Shown: positions 53,359 through 64,000 of the stretch, in pieces
Numbering within the stretch: position 1 is the stretch's first letter
How the letters are laid out: each line of letters begins with the position of its first letter
Source of the DNA: Ferrimonas lipolytica
GTDB taxonomy: Bacteria; Pseudomonadota; Gammaproteobacteria; Enterobacterales; Shewanellaceae
DNA length: 64,000 nt
Assembly (NCBI RefSeq): GCF_012295575.1
Contig: NZ_CP051180.1
Coordinates: 3,906,001-3,970,000, forward strand
Direction of reading: 5' to 3'
Notes under the pieces: generated by a model
The model's database searches: none
Told to the model about the DNA's origin: nothing
What the model saw: the letters and a program-made list of their open reading frames with translations, nothing else
Position numbers and translations under genes: made by a program

Positions 53359-53509
53359 GCAATAGACTTACGCTTCATGCTCTGGAAAAACCTCAAATCG
53401 AAACCTTAGGGAAGTGGCTGACAAGTCTAACAAGATAGGTGCTTTCACAGCAAAGTAGAGCGATTGAATTGCGTGCGGTCGCATCATGATAATTTTTTTA
53501 ACAACAGCC

Positions 53510-53537
53510 CTTGTTTTCCTTTGTGCTAACCCCATAT
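53510..53537 (+). promoter_or_regulatory. Sigma-32 heat-shock promoter of groES-groEL
   Basis: CTTGTTT (53510-53516) and CCCCATAT (53530-53537) are 13 bp apart, matching the sigma-32 consensus (CTTGAAA, N13-14, CCCCATNT). It lies about 70 bp before groES. Confidence 0.8.
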
Positions 53538-53607
53538 TTCACATCAGTTGATAGCAACGCTATCTATAACAATCATACTCACGGAATCGTTTTAGGAGAG
53601 ATAACAG

Positions 53608-53898
53608 ATGACTATCCGTCCGTTGCACGACCGCGTAATCGTTAAGCGCACCGAAGTAGAATCTAAGTCCGCTGGCGGCATCGTATTGACCGGCAGTGCT
53701 GCTGAAAAATCCACCCGTGGCGAAATTGTTGCAGTAGGCAACGGTCGCGTATTGGAAAATGGCGAAGTTAAGGCGCTTGACGTAAAGGTTGGCGACACTG
53801 TGATTTTCAACGAAGGTTACGGCGTTAAAGCTGAGAAGATCGACGGCGAAGAAGTGTTGATCATGTCTGAGTCCGACATCCTCGCGATCGTCGAATAA
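53608..53898 (+). CDS. groES: Co-chaperonin GroES
   Basis: 96 residues beginning [20 protein letters not shown], with the mobile loop [21 protein letters not shown] and [11 protein letters not shown]. It caps the GroEL cavity during folding. AGGAGA precedes the ATG. groEL follows 35 bp downstream. Confidence 0.99.
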   Translation: MTIRPLHDRVIVKRTEVESKSAGGIVLTGSAAEKSTRGEIVAVGNGRVLENGEVKALDVKVGDTVIFNEGYGVKAEKIDGEEVLIMSESDILAIVE

Positions 53899-53921
53899 AT
53901 CTATCTGTATCCAATTCTTAG

Positions 53922-55574
<1,653 letters not shown>

Positions 55575-55617
55575 TTCGCCGCTAGCCTTTCGGGGGTTAC
55601 TCCGAGCTGCTAACAAA

Positions 55618-55653
55618 ACGCCGATTGAGGAAACTCAATCGGCGTTTTTTGTT
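55618..55653 (+). terminator. Terminator of groES-groEL
   Basis: ACGCCGATTGAG / CTCAATCGGCGT stem with a GAAA loop and TTTTTTGTT. TTTTTGTT reappears on the far side of MITE copy 6, so the element inserted into this tail. Confidence 0.9.
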
Positions 55654-55920
55654 GGCTGCGTACTAACTAAGTGTTGTTCTTGCCAATGTTGTTAAAGCAC
55701 CGACTAGGCGAGTGTTGATATATGGGGAAAGCACTACCGCCGTTGATCTTCTGCCGCTTTTGACTGTGACCTAAGACAAAGGGGATTCCAAAGGGGGCGA
55801 AGCTCCCCCTTAATGTATACAAAAATGTGCCGTCGCCACCGCGACATAACTCCTTAAGAGTATTGCACTGCTAGAGTCGCAGGCTTGATATAAACCTCAA
55901 CACTTAACAGTGACACAGCG
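55654..55920. mobile_element. MITE-like element, copy 6 (B end left), 267 bp
   Basis: Both ends carry one change (GGCTGCGT, ACACAGCG). The target duplication TTTTTGTT is perfect on both sides. The hairpin carrying GCAGTCC / GGACTGC is deleted in this copy. The B end faces groEL. Confidence 0.85.
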
Positions 55921-55953
55921 TTTTTGTTTACTATTAACGCCAACGATTAGCGA

Positions 55954-57078
55954 TTAAAAGTAATAGCCAAAGTTAATATTGATGCGTTCGTCCCAGCCGT
56001 CGCCCGCTTCAGCTAAGCCGATGTGATCATCCTTTTCGGTTGAGAAGGTCATATTCTTGCCCAAGATAAGATCCGCCATTATGTAGACCGGACCAGCGGA
56101 AAAAGCGGCGCCTGTAACGTTTTGTGCGCTGTTATCAAAGCTGCTGTCGTCGACATCTGGGGTCATGTAACCAAAGTCGTTATAAACCTTGATGCTGCCC
56201 CACGAGGTTGGGAAGGTTTTAGCTAGGTTGAAGCTATAAACTTGGCCTTTGGCAGCAACCTCATATTGCCAGCTCACCACCGATACGCCGATCTTGTTGT
56301 TATCAACGCCAGCCTGATTCTCGGCGTCGAACTCATACTGCAACGCTTGTAGCTGCACATTCCAACCATTAAAGCTGCTATCTACATGGGCTGCGATGGC
56401 GTAACGATCGCCGTTGTCGTCGGTTTCGCTATTGTAGATCTGGCCCCACATCAGTGATCCACCAAGGGTAGTACTGCCACCACCGTATTGCATGGTGTAG
56501 GTTTGGCGCAGGTTGAGCTGGTTGGTCTCTTCGTTGTAATAATCGGTACCGTTAATGGTGCCGGTATAGAGATCGGTAGCGTAGCGTTTGTTTTCTTCTG
56601 GGCCGTACTCGGGGTTTTTGAAGAAGCCGAGGTCGGTATTCCAGTTTCCGTTAGTAAATAGGGCTTTAATGCCCACGTCGCTGTCGTCTTCGAAGCCAAG
56701 GTAGTAAGGCAAACCAAACCAAAAGCTGTTGGAGATAAAGCCACGGTTGCCAAAGGGCACTTGAGTAATGCCCAATTGAATCTGGATGTCGTCGTTAATG
56801 TCGTAGTAGCCGTAACCAGTTTTGATGTAATCGGTATCACTGGTAAAGCGATATTCTGCTGATAATCCAAAATCGTCTAGTTTGCCGTTGAACTTGATAG
56901 CAGCGATGTCGAAATCGAAATCACCGCCTTTGTCTTTTGATTCATCGTCGTAGAATTTGATGCCGTAGTTGACGCGAACTGTGCCACCAATATTAATGCC
57001 ATTTGGTTGGGCTTCTTGCGCATGGGCCGAGCCAGCCAATGCCGCGATAGCAACCGCTAATATCGTTGTCTTAGTCAT
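55954..57078 (-). CDS. Outer-membrane beta-barrel porin
   Basis: The 374-residue protein has a Sec signal (cleavage after about residue 20, AHA), then amphipathic strands with many Tyr, Asp and Gly residues, and ends in phenylalanine (INFGYYF), the outer-membrane barrel signature. The beginning (GINIGGTVRVNYGIKFYDDES, FDFDIAAIKFNGKLDDFGLSAEYRF) suggests a general or anion porin of the Gram-negative type. Substrate unknown. Stop is 34 bp from MITE copy 6. Confidence 0.8.
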   Translation of the reverse strand: MTKTTILAVAIAALAGSAHAQEAQPNGINIGGTVRVNYGIKFYDDESKDKGGDFDFDIAAIKFNGKLDDFGLSAEYRFTSDTDYIKTGYGYYDINDDIQIQLGITQVPFGNRGFISNSFWFGLPYYLGFEDDSDVGIKALFTNGNWNTDLGFFKNPEYGPEENKRYATDLYTGTINGTDYYNEETNQLNLRQTYTMQYGGGSTTLGGSLMWGQIYNSETDDNGDRYAIAAHVDSSFNGWNVQLQALQYEFDAENQAGVDNNKIGVSVVSWQYEVAAKGQVYSFNLAKTFPTSWGSIKVYNDFGYMTPDVDDSSFDNSAQNVTGAAFSAGPVYIMADLILGKNMTFSTEKDDHIGLAEAGDGWDERININFGYYF

Positions 57079-57320
57079 TTCATCCTCTGAATTGGTTAGG
57101 GCAATACATTGCCCCTAAGGGTAGGTGTTAAAGTGATCTAACCCTGTGCTTCCTTTGTTGGTACTGCAAAGCGTATGCATTCAACGCTGCTGAAACCTTT
57201 CTTGCTAACGGTTGTCACGCCGAATTAACTGCAGCTTAACAGGTTGACGGCTGTGGTAATTTTAACCAGATCGGGTTCTGGTGATTTTTACTTTATTTCA
57301 GATGGTTAATGGCTTTTTGG

Positions 57321-57938
57321 TCAGTGCACAACGCCGTTGTGGTTACTGCGAGCAAAGTTTGGATTACTTTGCGGTAGGGGTTCTTGGTTCTCTATTTTGT
57401 TGGTAACGTCTTGCAGCATCGACCCCATCACCTCTGCAGTTTCGTCAGCAAGAGGCTGTACTTCGGTCGGTAACGGAAGGTATTCAGTGGGCCAGAAACG
57501 ACCGCGATTGTGAGGCAGTTTGAGTGGATTACTGTCGAGTAAGGTTAGGCTTTGCTGCTGTTTTTCGTAGCGGTGTATATAAGCGCTGCGTTGACCAGAT
57601 TTGGCTTCGCACATGATTGTCATCTGGTTGCCCATTAACAATGAGAAGCCAATTTGCTGTACGTCCCAGTGTCGCAATGCGTGGGCGTAGATGGCGATTT
57701 GAGTATTGAGCAGCAGGTTCGGATCCTGCTCTGTAGTGAGTAAATTACTCAGACGTTCAAACAGGTGTGACACCACGTTATTAACCAATAAAGGGCGATC
57801 AACGCCGCGGCAATATAGATAAAGCAAGCCGTGGCCAATGTCGCTCTCCTCTAGCGCACATAACAGCGTTTGTTCACGCAATAAGTTGGCGGCATCTTCA
57901 ACAGTAATGCTTTCCAATGCGCGTTGTTGTTCGGTCAT
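57321..57938 (-). CDS. Conserved cytoplasmic protein of unknown function
   Basis: A 205-residue protein without signal or membrane segment. The middle (LLNTQIAIYAHALRHWDVQQIGFSLLMGNQMTIM) looks helical and beta mixed; the C terminus is Asn/Pro-rich and probably disordered. I do not recognise a family. It is flanked by 240-250-bp gaps on both sides, so it is likely monocistronic. Confidence 0.6.
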   Translation of the reverse strand: MTEQQRALESITVEDAANLLREQTLLCALEESDIGHGLLYLYCRGVDRPLLVNNVVSHLFERLSNLLTTEQDPNLLLNTQIAIYAHALRHWDVQQIGFSLLMGNQMTIMCEAKSGQRSAYIHRYEKQQQSLTLLDSNPLKLPHNRGRFWPTEYLPLPTEVQPLADETAEVMGSMLQDVTNKIENQEPLPQSNPNFARSNHNGVVH

Positions 57939-58133
57939 CGACGTATCCCTTGGCGATAAATTATTGAATAGGTTGGCTGCGGTCTCAATCCGTTGGCGCC
58001 ATTGCTATACAGCCCCCTTCCTTTTTATCACTGATAACCATTTGCACAAGCTTTTGTAGTGCAGTTGCCCGAGTAGAATTGTAAACGAGGGGCCATGGAG
58101 CCATTTTCGTACCGTTACTTAAGTAAACTGGGG

Positions 58134-58163
58134 TAACAAAAACGGCGGCCGATGGCCGCCGTT
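58134..58163 (-). terminator. Terminator of the double OYE gene
   Basis: AACGGCGGCC / GGCCGCCGTT stem with a 3-nt loop, followed on the minus strand by TTTGTT. Confidence 0.85.
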
Positions 58164-58190
58164 GGTTGATTCCTTACTGGAGTTATTATC

Positions 58191-60416
58191 TCAATCTGCG
58201 CTCACGGCGGTTGGATAATCGGTATAGCCAACTGCACCGCCACCGTAGAAGGTGCTGTGAGCGTCGTAACCAACTTCAGCTAGGGAAATGCCGTGCTTTA
58301 CTCGATAGGTGAAGTCGGGATTAACGATAAACGGTTGACCAAAAGCAACCAGATCCGCATAGCCGGCGTTGATAATGGCTTCACCTTTTTCTGGGGTGTA
58401 TTTACCGGCAACCATAATCGGATTGGGGTAGATATCGCGTATCTGTTGACGGTAGCTGTCTGGCATGGCGGTAAAGTTAGCGATGTTTTCGGAGAAATGG
58501 ATAAAGGCTAAATCCATCGGTGCCAATTTCGCCACTAGCTTAAGTACCGTTTCCGGCAGATCACTTTCGCCCGACGCTATCCCTTCGGAAATGAACGGTG
58601 ATAATCTTATCGCTACCTTATCGCTGCCGATAGCAGCACAGATCCCTTGCATTATCTCAACGGTAAATCGAATACGGTTGTCGCTGCTGCCACCGTAGCA
58701 ATCGTCACGTTGGTTAACGCGCTTTTGCATAAACTGCTCCAGCAGATAGCCGTGGGCACCGTGCACTTCCACCCCATCAAATCCAGCGGCAACCGCATTT
58801 TTAGCTGCTTGCACAAAGTCCGCGATGGTTTGTGCAATGTCTGTTGCGGTCATTGCACGTGGTGCTTGGGTTTCGACCATGCCGAAACCGCCCTCAGCCA
58901 GCGGCCCAAATACCTGATCAGGATCCTTTACTGCTGAAGCAGACAGCGGCTGCTCGCCAGCGATGCTGGAGTGGGAGCGGCGACCAACATGCCAAAGCTG
59001 CGCAAAGATCTTACCGTCTTTGGCGTGCACCGCATCGGTAACCAGCTTCCAACCGGCCAGTTGCTCAGGACTGTATATGCCCGGCGTCATCGAGTAGCCA
59101 CGGCCAACTGGTGAGATAGGCGTTCCCTCAGAGATCAACAACCCAGCCGCCGCGCGTTGGCCGTAATATTCCGCCATGAGCGCGTTTGGCACATCGCCAC
59201 TGGAGGTGCGCGAACGGGTCATTGGCGCCATTGCGATGCGGTTCTCTAAGCTGATGTTGCCGACGTTCATTGGCTTAAACAACACCGTATCACCGTAGCC
59301 TTTGCAGGATGATGGAGCATTGGCATGCGCCGCCGTTGGATAGTCGCTAAGCCCGCGCTCGTCACCACCAAATAGGGTGTCACGGTCGTGTTCGGCCCAT
59401 GGAATGTTATGTTTGATTCGCTCTGGTAGATCGGGGTTAGCAACAAATGGACGACCAAAGGCAATCATGTCAGCCCAACCGGCCGATAGCGCCTGTTGGG
59501 CTCGCTCTGGTGAGTACTTACCAGCGTAGATGGTAACGCCGCTAAAGGCTGCACGTATGGCCTGTTTGAACTCAACCGACATTACCGGTGCGTCATCCCA
59601 ATCCGCTTCGGCGATGTGCAGGTAGGCGATGTTGTGTTTGTTTAATAGTGTGGCTGCAGCGGTGTAGGTCTGTTCTGGGTTGTCGTCGACAGTGCCGTTC
59701 AATGTAGTCAATGGTGCCAAGCGAACTCCAACGCGTTCAGCGCCAATGGCCGCTGACATTGCTGTTACCACTTCATCTAAGAAACGTAATCGATTCTCAA
59801 GGCTGCCACCGTATTGATCGCTACGCGCGTTGGATTGTGAGTCGATAAACTGATTGATCAGATAGCCGTTGGCACCGTGCAGTTCAATACCATCAAATCC
59901 CGCAGCAATTGCATTGCGAGCCGCTTGGGCGAACTGCTCTACTACTTGGCCGATCTCCTCAACGCTCAAGGCTCGAGGTTCTACACAGTCGACAAACCCA
60001 GGGGCACCATCGCTATCGACAAACACCTGCACCCCTTCGGCTTTGAGATTTGAAGCCGATAGCGGTTGCTGGCCACCGATGTTATCCGGGTGAGTCACGC
60101 GCCCAACGTGCCATAGCTGCGCAAAGATAACCCCTTGTTGCTCATGCACCGCATCGGTGGTGAGCTGCCAACCGGCAATCTGTTGATCCGAGTAGATCCC
60201 TGGGGTCCAAGCGTAACCTTGGCCTTGAGGCGAGATCTGCGTTCCCTCAGCGACAATCAAGCCGGCACTGGCGCGTTGGCCGTAGTATTTGGCCATCATC
60301 GCATTGGCAACATTGCCCGGTTGGCTAGCGCGAGAACGCGTCATCGGTGGCATCACAATACGGTTGGCTAGGGTGTGTTGCCCCAGTTGGATAGGGGTAA
60401 ACAGATTGGTGCTCAT
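58191..60416 (-). CDS. Tandem fusion of two Old Yellow Enzyme domains
   Basis: One uninterrupted 741-residue frame holds two complete NemA-type ene-reductases. Domain 1 (about 1-362) starts LFTPIQLGQHTLANRIVMPP and has HGANGYLINQF with His180, Asn183 and Tyr185. Domain 2 (about 378-741) starts LFKPMNVGNISLENRIAMAP and has HGAHGYLLEQF with His552, His555 and Tyr557. The substrate-binding pair thus differs (His/Asn and His/His). Both have the FMN motifs near the C terminus (IAFGRPFVANPDL, VAFGQPFIVNPDF) and end in DYPTA. Usual OYEs are single-domain, about 365 residues. FMN-dependent reduction of enones or nitro compounds is expected. Confidence 0.88.
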   Translation of the reverse strand: MSTNLFTPIQLGQHTLANRIVMPPMTRSRASQPGNVANAMMAKYYGQRASAGLIVAEGTQISPQGQGYAWTPGIYSDQQIAGWQLTTDAVHEQQGVIFAQLWHVGRVTHPDNIGGQQPLSASNLKAEGVQVFVDSDGAPGFVDCVEPRALSVEEIGQVVEQFAQAARNAIAAGFDGIELHGANGYLINQFIDSQSNARSDQYGGSLENRLRFLDEVVTAMSAAIGAERVGVRLAPLTTLNGTVDDNPEQTYTAAATLLNKHNIAYLHIAEADWDDAPVMSVEFKQAIRAAFSGVTIYAGKYSPERAQQALSAGWADMIAFGRPFVANPDLPERIKHNIPWAEHDRDTLFGGDERGLSDYPTAAHANAPSSCKGYGDTVLFKPMNVGNISLENRIAMAPMTRSRTSSGDVPNALMAEYYGQRAAAGLLISEGTPISPVGRGYSMTPGIYSPEQLAGWKLVTDAVHAKDGKIFAQLWHVGRRSHSSIAGEQPLSASAVKDPDQVFGPLAEGGFGMVETQAPRAMTATDIAQTIADFVQAAKNAVAAGFDGVEVHGAHGYLLEQFMQKRVNQRDDCYGGSSDNRIRFTVEIMQGICAAIGSDKVAIRLSPFISEGIASGESDLPETVLKLVAKLAPMDLAFIHFSENIANFTAMPDSYRQQIRDIYPNPIMVAGKYTPEKGEAIINAGYADLVAFGQPFIVNPDFTYRVKHGISLAEVGYDAHSTFYGGGAVGYTDYPTAVSAD

Positions 60417-60592
60417 GGAGGATCTCCTGCTGCCAGCTGCGGACGTGATTGCGACAGAATGCAGACGTTTGCGGTGGCTCGATAAGTGTGGGACACACTA
60501 TAGCGCCTTATTTTTTTGCTATTAACAACATCAACCGCAAAATATATTTGTTTTTTTAGCAATAGTGTTAAGTCTGATTAGCGACAAAAAAT

Positions 60593-60872
60593 GGCTGTGT
60601 CGTAGTTAGCTGTTGCAGTTTATCTTAAGCCTTCGGCTTCACCGATTTCGGTGCTTTTAGGGGGCTATGTCGCGGTGGCGACGGCACATTGTTGTATGCA
60701 TTAGGGGGGAGCTTCGCCCCCCTTTGCCTTAGGTCGCAGTTCAAAACGCTTCGCTGAACTGCTCCAATGCGGCAGAAGATCAATAGCGGTAGTGCTTTAC
60801 CCTTGTATCGCGACTCAACTAGCCAGTGCTTTAACAGCCTTGGAAAGAGCAACACTTAATTGGTACACAGCC
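60593..60872. mobile_element. MITE-like element, copy 7 (B end right), 280 bp
   Basis: GGCTGTGT to ACACAGCC. Flanks CAAAAAAT and CCAAAAAT (7 of 8 match). The complete stem is GCAGTTC / GAACTGC, a compensated change from copies 1 and 2. The right end is in the U-tract of the ndh terminator, facing ndh. Confidence 0.85.
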
Positions 60873-60875
60873 CCA

Positions 60876-60909
60876 AAAATGCCAGCGAGTGTTGGCTCGC
60901 TGGCATTTT
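60876..60909 (-). terminator. Terminator of ndh
   Basis: AAAATGCCAGCGAG / CTCGCTGGCATTTT with a 6-nt loop. On the minus strand it runs into ATTTTTGG, which is interrupted by MITE copy 7. Confidence 0.9.
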
Positions 60910-60953
60910 AGTTGGTGCAGTTTGGCATCAGTGAATGATGTTTAATGCTAGCG

Positions 60954-62243
60954 TTACCAAAGTTTTAGCTGCGGTCGTAGCAGCGAGTGCAGGCCGTTAA
61001 TCAAGAGCAATAAGCTGCCTTTGAATGGACCGTGCATGGTCAACAAGTGGCGCCGATATAGCGATGCATAGACAAAGCGCGCTGGCGCACCCGCAAGCTG
61101 CAACCCACCACGCCAGTGGGAGAAGAGATTGCCAACGGTATTAAAGCGAGCGAGGTTAACGAAGCTACCAAGATCCTTATAGACATAGTGCTTCAGCTCT
61201 GCGTCTGGGTTGTTGAGGCGGCGCATCAAATTATCACCCACCACTAACGCCAGCTGGCGTGCGGTTTGTCCTCGCGGAGGCAGGAATACCCCGTTCTCTT
61301 GGGGGACGCAGGCACAATCACCAAATGAGAAAATACGCTCATCGCTGACGCTTAGGCCGGTGTCGTCGGTTACTACTTGGTTGCTGTTGTTGGTCTCTAA
61401 CCCGAGCGTGGACAAAACCTCTGGTGCCTTAACACCAGCCGCCCAGATGATCAGATCAGCCTCAATGAACTCTGCACATTTAGTGTGTAGGCCAGTAGCT
61501 TCAATCGAGGTAACCATGGTCTCGGTGCGGACATCGACACCCAGTTCCAACAACTTATCGTTCACCAATTGGCGCAGCTTCGATTTTGGTAACGCAGGCA
61601 TGACCGACTCAGATGCTTCTATCAGGGTCAGTTGTAATAGATCGTCATCGATGTGATAGCCATAGCCTCGCAGCGCGTGAGCCATGTGGTGTAGCTCTGC
61701 TGACATCTCAACCCCGGTGGCACCGGCACCAACAATAGCAACCTTTAACTTACCTTGGCGTTGGCCGTTGGCGTGTTGCATAAAGAGGTGTTGAATGCGT
61801 TCGCGCAGGGTCATGGCCTGCTCGGTTAGGTCGAGGGTGTAAGCGTGCTCTTTAACACCACGGATGCCAAAGTCATTACTGACGGCACCGATCCCCAATA
61901 CCAAATAGTCGTAATCTAGACGACGTTCGTCTAGCACCATCTCACCGTTGTTGTTGTGCAGTGGGGCTAGAATCACCTGACGGTTGTCACGGTCGATGCC
62001 GCTTAAGGCGCCTTGCTGGTATAGATAACCGTTGTGCGCGCCGTGCACCTGATAGTCGATGGCGTTGGTGCCCTCATCTAAACTGCCGGTGGCAAGTTCG
62101 TGCAACAATGGTTTCCAGATATGGTGATTACAGATGTCGACTAAGGTGATTTCGGCTTTGTGTTGCTTGCCTAGCTTTGAGCCGATTTTTTTAACCAATT
62201 CCATCCCGCCGGCACCACCGCCGACTACTACGATCTTCTTCAT
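60954..62243 (-). CDS. ndh: Type II NADH:quinone oxidoreductase
   Basis: A 429-residue non-proton-pumping NADH dehydrogenase. It has the FAD motif VVVGGGAGGMELV, the NADH-binding VAIVGAGATGVEMSAEL, the quinone-site AQTARQLALVV equivalent (GQTARQLALVVGDN), SFGDCACVP and a C-terminal amphipathic helix (LLLLINGLHSLLRPQLKLW) that anchors it to the inner membrane. It feeds electrons from NADH to the quinone pool and so to frdCAB and other chains. Confidence 0.95.
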   Translation of the reverse strand: MKKIVVVGGGAGGMELVKKIGSKLGKQHKAEITLVDICNHHIWKPLLHELATGSLDEGTNAIDYQVHGAHNGYLYQQGALSGIDRDNRQVILAPLHNNNGEMVLDERRLDYDYLVLGIGAVSNDFGIRGVKEHAYTLDLTEQAMTLRERIQHLFMQHANGQRQGKLKVAIVGAGATGVEMSAELHHMAHALRGYGYHIDDDLLQLTLIEASESVMPALPKSKLRQLVNDKLLELGVDVRTETMVTSIEATGLHTKCAEFIEADLIIWAAGVKAPEVLSTLGLETNNSNQVVTDDTGLSVSDERIFSFGDCACVPQENGVFLPPRGQTARQLALVVGDNLMRRLNNPDAELKHYVYKDLGSFVNLARFNTVGNLFSHWRGGLQLAGAPARFVYASLYRRHLLTMHGPFKGSLLLLINGLHSLLRPQLKLW

Positions 62244-62561
62244 GTGTCACTCCAATGTAGGGTCGTTTGGCTTGGCGTCACGTACCAGGCATTACTCAAA
62301 CCTAGTTGAGTTTTTTGGTGTTACCGTGACCGCCCAATGCCATATGCTATTTTTGTTGTTATGGGCTGAGCAGCGGCCCTGAGTCGAAGTTCGACTACCG
62401 CAGAGACAACAAACTAGCGGTATAACCTTAATTTTTAAAGAGCAACCCTATGAATTGGCTTAGTTTTAATCGAAATTGCGGTACCTGTCGCTAACACATT
62501 AGGTTTGCTAGTGCGATGAACTGGGATCGAAATAGTATCGCCTCATCTAAGGGCTTATTTT
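62244..62561. other. Upstream region of ndh
   Basis: About 318 bp between ndh and MITE copy 8. It should hold the ndh promoter; no operator recognised. Confidence 0.4.
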
Positions 62562-62851
62562 GGCTGTGTCACAGTTAAGTGTTGAGGTTAATATCAAGCC
62601 TTCGGCTCTACCGGTTGCAGACTCTTAAGGGGTTATGTCGCGGTGGCGACGGTACATTCTTGTATGTATTAGGGGGAGCTTCGCCCCTTTGGAATCCCCT
62701 TTGCCTTAGGTCGCCGTCCAAAACGCTTCGCTGGATTGCTCCAATGCGGCAGAAGAACAACGGCGCTATAGTGCCTTGCCCTTGTATCAACACTCGCCAT
62801 GCCGGTGCTTTAACAGCCTTGGAAAGAGCAACACTTAGTTGGTACACCGCC
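62562..62851. mobile_element. MITE-like element, copy 8 (A end left), 290 bp
   Basis: GGCTGTGT to ACACCGCC (one change at the right end). Flanks CTTATTTT and TTTATTTT (7 of 8 match). It is one of the longest copies. It sits 136 bp upstream of the DUF3016 start, not after a gene. Its GCCGTCC / GGATTGC stem is partly decayed. Confidence 0.85.
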
Positions 62852-62987
62852 TTTATTTTTGCAGCTGAGTTGATTTAAATCTGAACAATTTCTGTCGTTA
62901 ACGTACCTATCTTGGACAAAATTGAATCTTTTCTAATCCTTCTGCTCTAATGTTTTGAGCGCATATTAAATGAATGAGGTACGGCAG

Positions 62988-63518
62988 ATGAATAAACTGG
63001 TTTGGTTGATGGTTGCAATGACCAGTGGTGTTGCTGTTGCAGCAGAAACTGAGTCTTGGCCACAACAAGACGGAGATGTGACTGTGGTATGGCAAGAGCC
63101 CGAAAACTACCGTGATGTTGATGCTACCAGTGGCGTTCAATCTCGTTATCAAAATCACGTGTTTGCTAAGCTTGGTAAGCATATGCAGGAGCAGATAACC
63201 CCGAAGCTGCAAACCGGTGAGAAGATTACTGTCACTGTGACGGATCTCGATTTAGCTGGCGATGTGCGACCAACCTTCGGCGCTACGACTAACGATATCC
63301 GGGTGGTGAAATCGGTGTATCCACCGATGATCCATTTCACCTACCAGCTTAATAATGGCGATGGTGAGGTGCTGCAACAGCAGAAGGTTGAGTTACGTGA
63401 TATGAGCTTTGACAGTGGTGGGTTACAGCGTAACCGTCATGAATCGCTGCATTATGAGATGAATATGCTCGACGATTGGGTCAAAAAGATATTAGAACCC
63501 CAGTTGGCTAATCGTTAA
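62988..63518 (+). CDS. DUF3016 periplasmic protein
   Basis: The ATG at 62988 follows GAGG by 8 nt; the frame is open to 62970. The 176-residue product has a Sec signal (cleavage after about VAVAA), then EDVTVVWQEP-like start (DGDVTVVWQEPENYRDVDAT), VTVTDLDLAGDV and a C-terminal LDDWVKKIL, matching DUF3016. Function unknown. A terminator follows. Confidence 0.8.
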   Translation: MNKLVWLMVAMTSGVAVAAETESWPQQDGDVTVVWQEPENYRDVDATSGVQSRYQNHVFAKLGKHMQEQITPKLQTGEKITVTVTDLDLAGDVRPTFGATTNDIRVVKSVYPPMIHFTYQLNNGDGEVLQQQKVELRDMSFDSGGLQRNRHESLHYEMNMLDDWVKKILEPQLANR

Positions 63519-63556
63519 TCTGCACTAACTGTAGATGTCACAACGTAGCTACAGAT

Positions 63557-63583
63557 ACGCCGCCTAATTAGGCGGCGTTTTTG
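63557..63583. terminator. Terminator after DUF3016 gene
   Basis: ACGCCGCC / GGCGGCGT with a TAATTA loop and T-run; convergent with the small unknown gene. Confidence 0.85.
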
Positions 63584-63601
63584 GTTCTCAATGAACAGCA
63601 C

Positions 63602-63916
63602 CTATTTGGTTGCTTTTACCTGCTGTCTAAATTGCGCCAAGGTAGTGAGTAACAACTCTAACTGTTTAACTAATGTCGCCAACTGATCGTTACTTGGGTT
63701 GGCTTCAAAGTCGATAAGGGATTGACCCATCTCTTTGACATAAGGGCCAAAGCGGTTGGAATCGGTGCTAAATCCCGCTTCGCTGGTGAAGATTGCGGCG
63801 AATTTACCTTGGCCATCTTTCTGGATTTGATCCAAAACGGCGTCGGCGTCGATCCCCTGACGGTAAGCTGTTTGTAAGCTGTTACGGATCTGATCAATGA
63901 TGGTTTGGTAAGACAC
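63602..63916 (-). CDS. Small helical protein of unknown function
   Basis: A 104-residue soluble protein. It appears to be all helix: IIDQIRNSLQTAYRQGIDADAVLDQIQ at the start and DQLATLVKQLELLLTTLAQFRQQV at the end. I do not recognise the family. AGGGGA lies just upstream of its ATG. It ends 19 bp from the DUF3016 terminator on the other strand. Confidence 0.6.
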   Translation of the reverse strand: MSYQTIIDQIRNSLQTAYRQGIDADAVLDQIQKDGQGKFAAIFTSEAGFSTDSNRFGPYVKEMGQSLIDFEANPSNDQLATLVKQLELLLTTLAQFRQQVKATK

Positions 63917-64000
63917 GATGATTCCCCTTTGCTGATTGGGGATAATTATAGAGAGCCGTTAGGATTGACTCAATATGAGCGCCAAGATGAAATATCTTTT

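Noticed and set aside
60625-62878. Short frames with CRIGAVQRSVL-type sequence (60625-60855, 62608-62847 and similar at 21430)
   Set aside because: They lie inside the MITE-like element and repeat with it; frames are broken differently between copies, so they are not genes.

Overview
The window reads as chromosomal DNA of a marine, facultatively anaerobic gammaproteobacterium of the Shewanella/Ferrimonas type (Alteromonadales). This is inferred from gene content and order: a Wolinella-type quinol:fumarate reductase beside prmA-dusB-fis, an SO_0444-type metal exporter, a split-Soret-like diheme cytochrome, TIGR02922- and DUF2960-like small proteins, and an accB-accC-aroQ cluster. It is densely coded and mostly housekeeping. 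I see no tRNA, rRNA, CRISPR array, prophage or complete insertion sequence.

Layout. 0-5 kb: end of an HrpB-like helicase, two lipoproteins (DUF4136, DUF1684), small conserved proteins, a DUF308 membrane protein. 5-8.3 kb: purH-purD on the minus strand with a 22/23-bp tandem repeat between the genes. 8.5-14.9 kb: a zinc-responsive MerR regulator overlapping an SO_0444-type exporter, a secreted protein, lysO, a membrane thiol protein, a DEAD-box helicase and an OmpA-like lipoprotein. 15-19 kb: rraB, an S4 RNA-binding protein, an SLC13 transporter and a YebC-family regulator. 19.6-27 kb: a methyltransferase-HNH nuclease fusion, a periplasmic M3 peptidase and a SWIM-SNF2 ATPase. 27.4-30.5 kb: a ToxR/ToxS-like pair divergent from a Tat-exported split-Soret-like cytochrome and a lipoprotein. 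30.5-42.6 kb: an HSL-type hydrolase, a nickel superoxide dismutase with a Sec signal, fis-dusB, prmA, frdCAB (with a CRP site), accC-accB-aroQ and arfB. 42.7-55.6 kb: DUF2057 protein, patatin, a Fur-box DUF2061 gene, a LON-domain protein, a MacAB-like exporter, cutA-dsbD, fxsA, a MATE pump and groES-groEL with a heat-shock promoter. 55.9-64 kb: a porin, an unknown protein, a tandem double Old Yellow Enzyme, ndh, DUF3016 and an unknown small protein.

The strongest unexplained structure is a family of eight copies of a 199-291 bp non-coding element (about 2 kb, roughly 3% of the window). Each intact copy has GGCTGTGT inverted ends and a 7-8 bp target duplication. Six copies lie just 3' of a gene, at or near intrinsic terminators, and all six have the same end facing the gene. 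The copies contain internal stems, one with a compensatory base change, so the element behaves like a MITE that favours terminators and may act in transcript 3' ends.

Other points worth attention: the methyltransferase-HNH fusion, the fused OYE dimer, the Sec-exported Ni-SOD whose signal cleavage would itself expose the nickel-hook histidine, and the exporter with five CC motifs in one loop.
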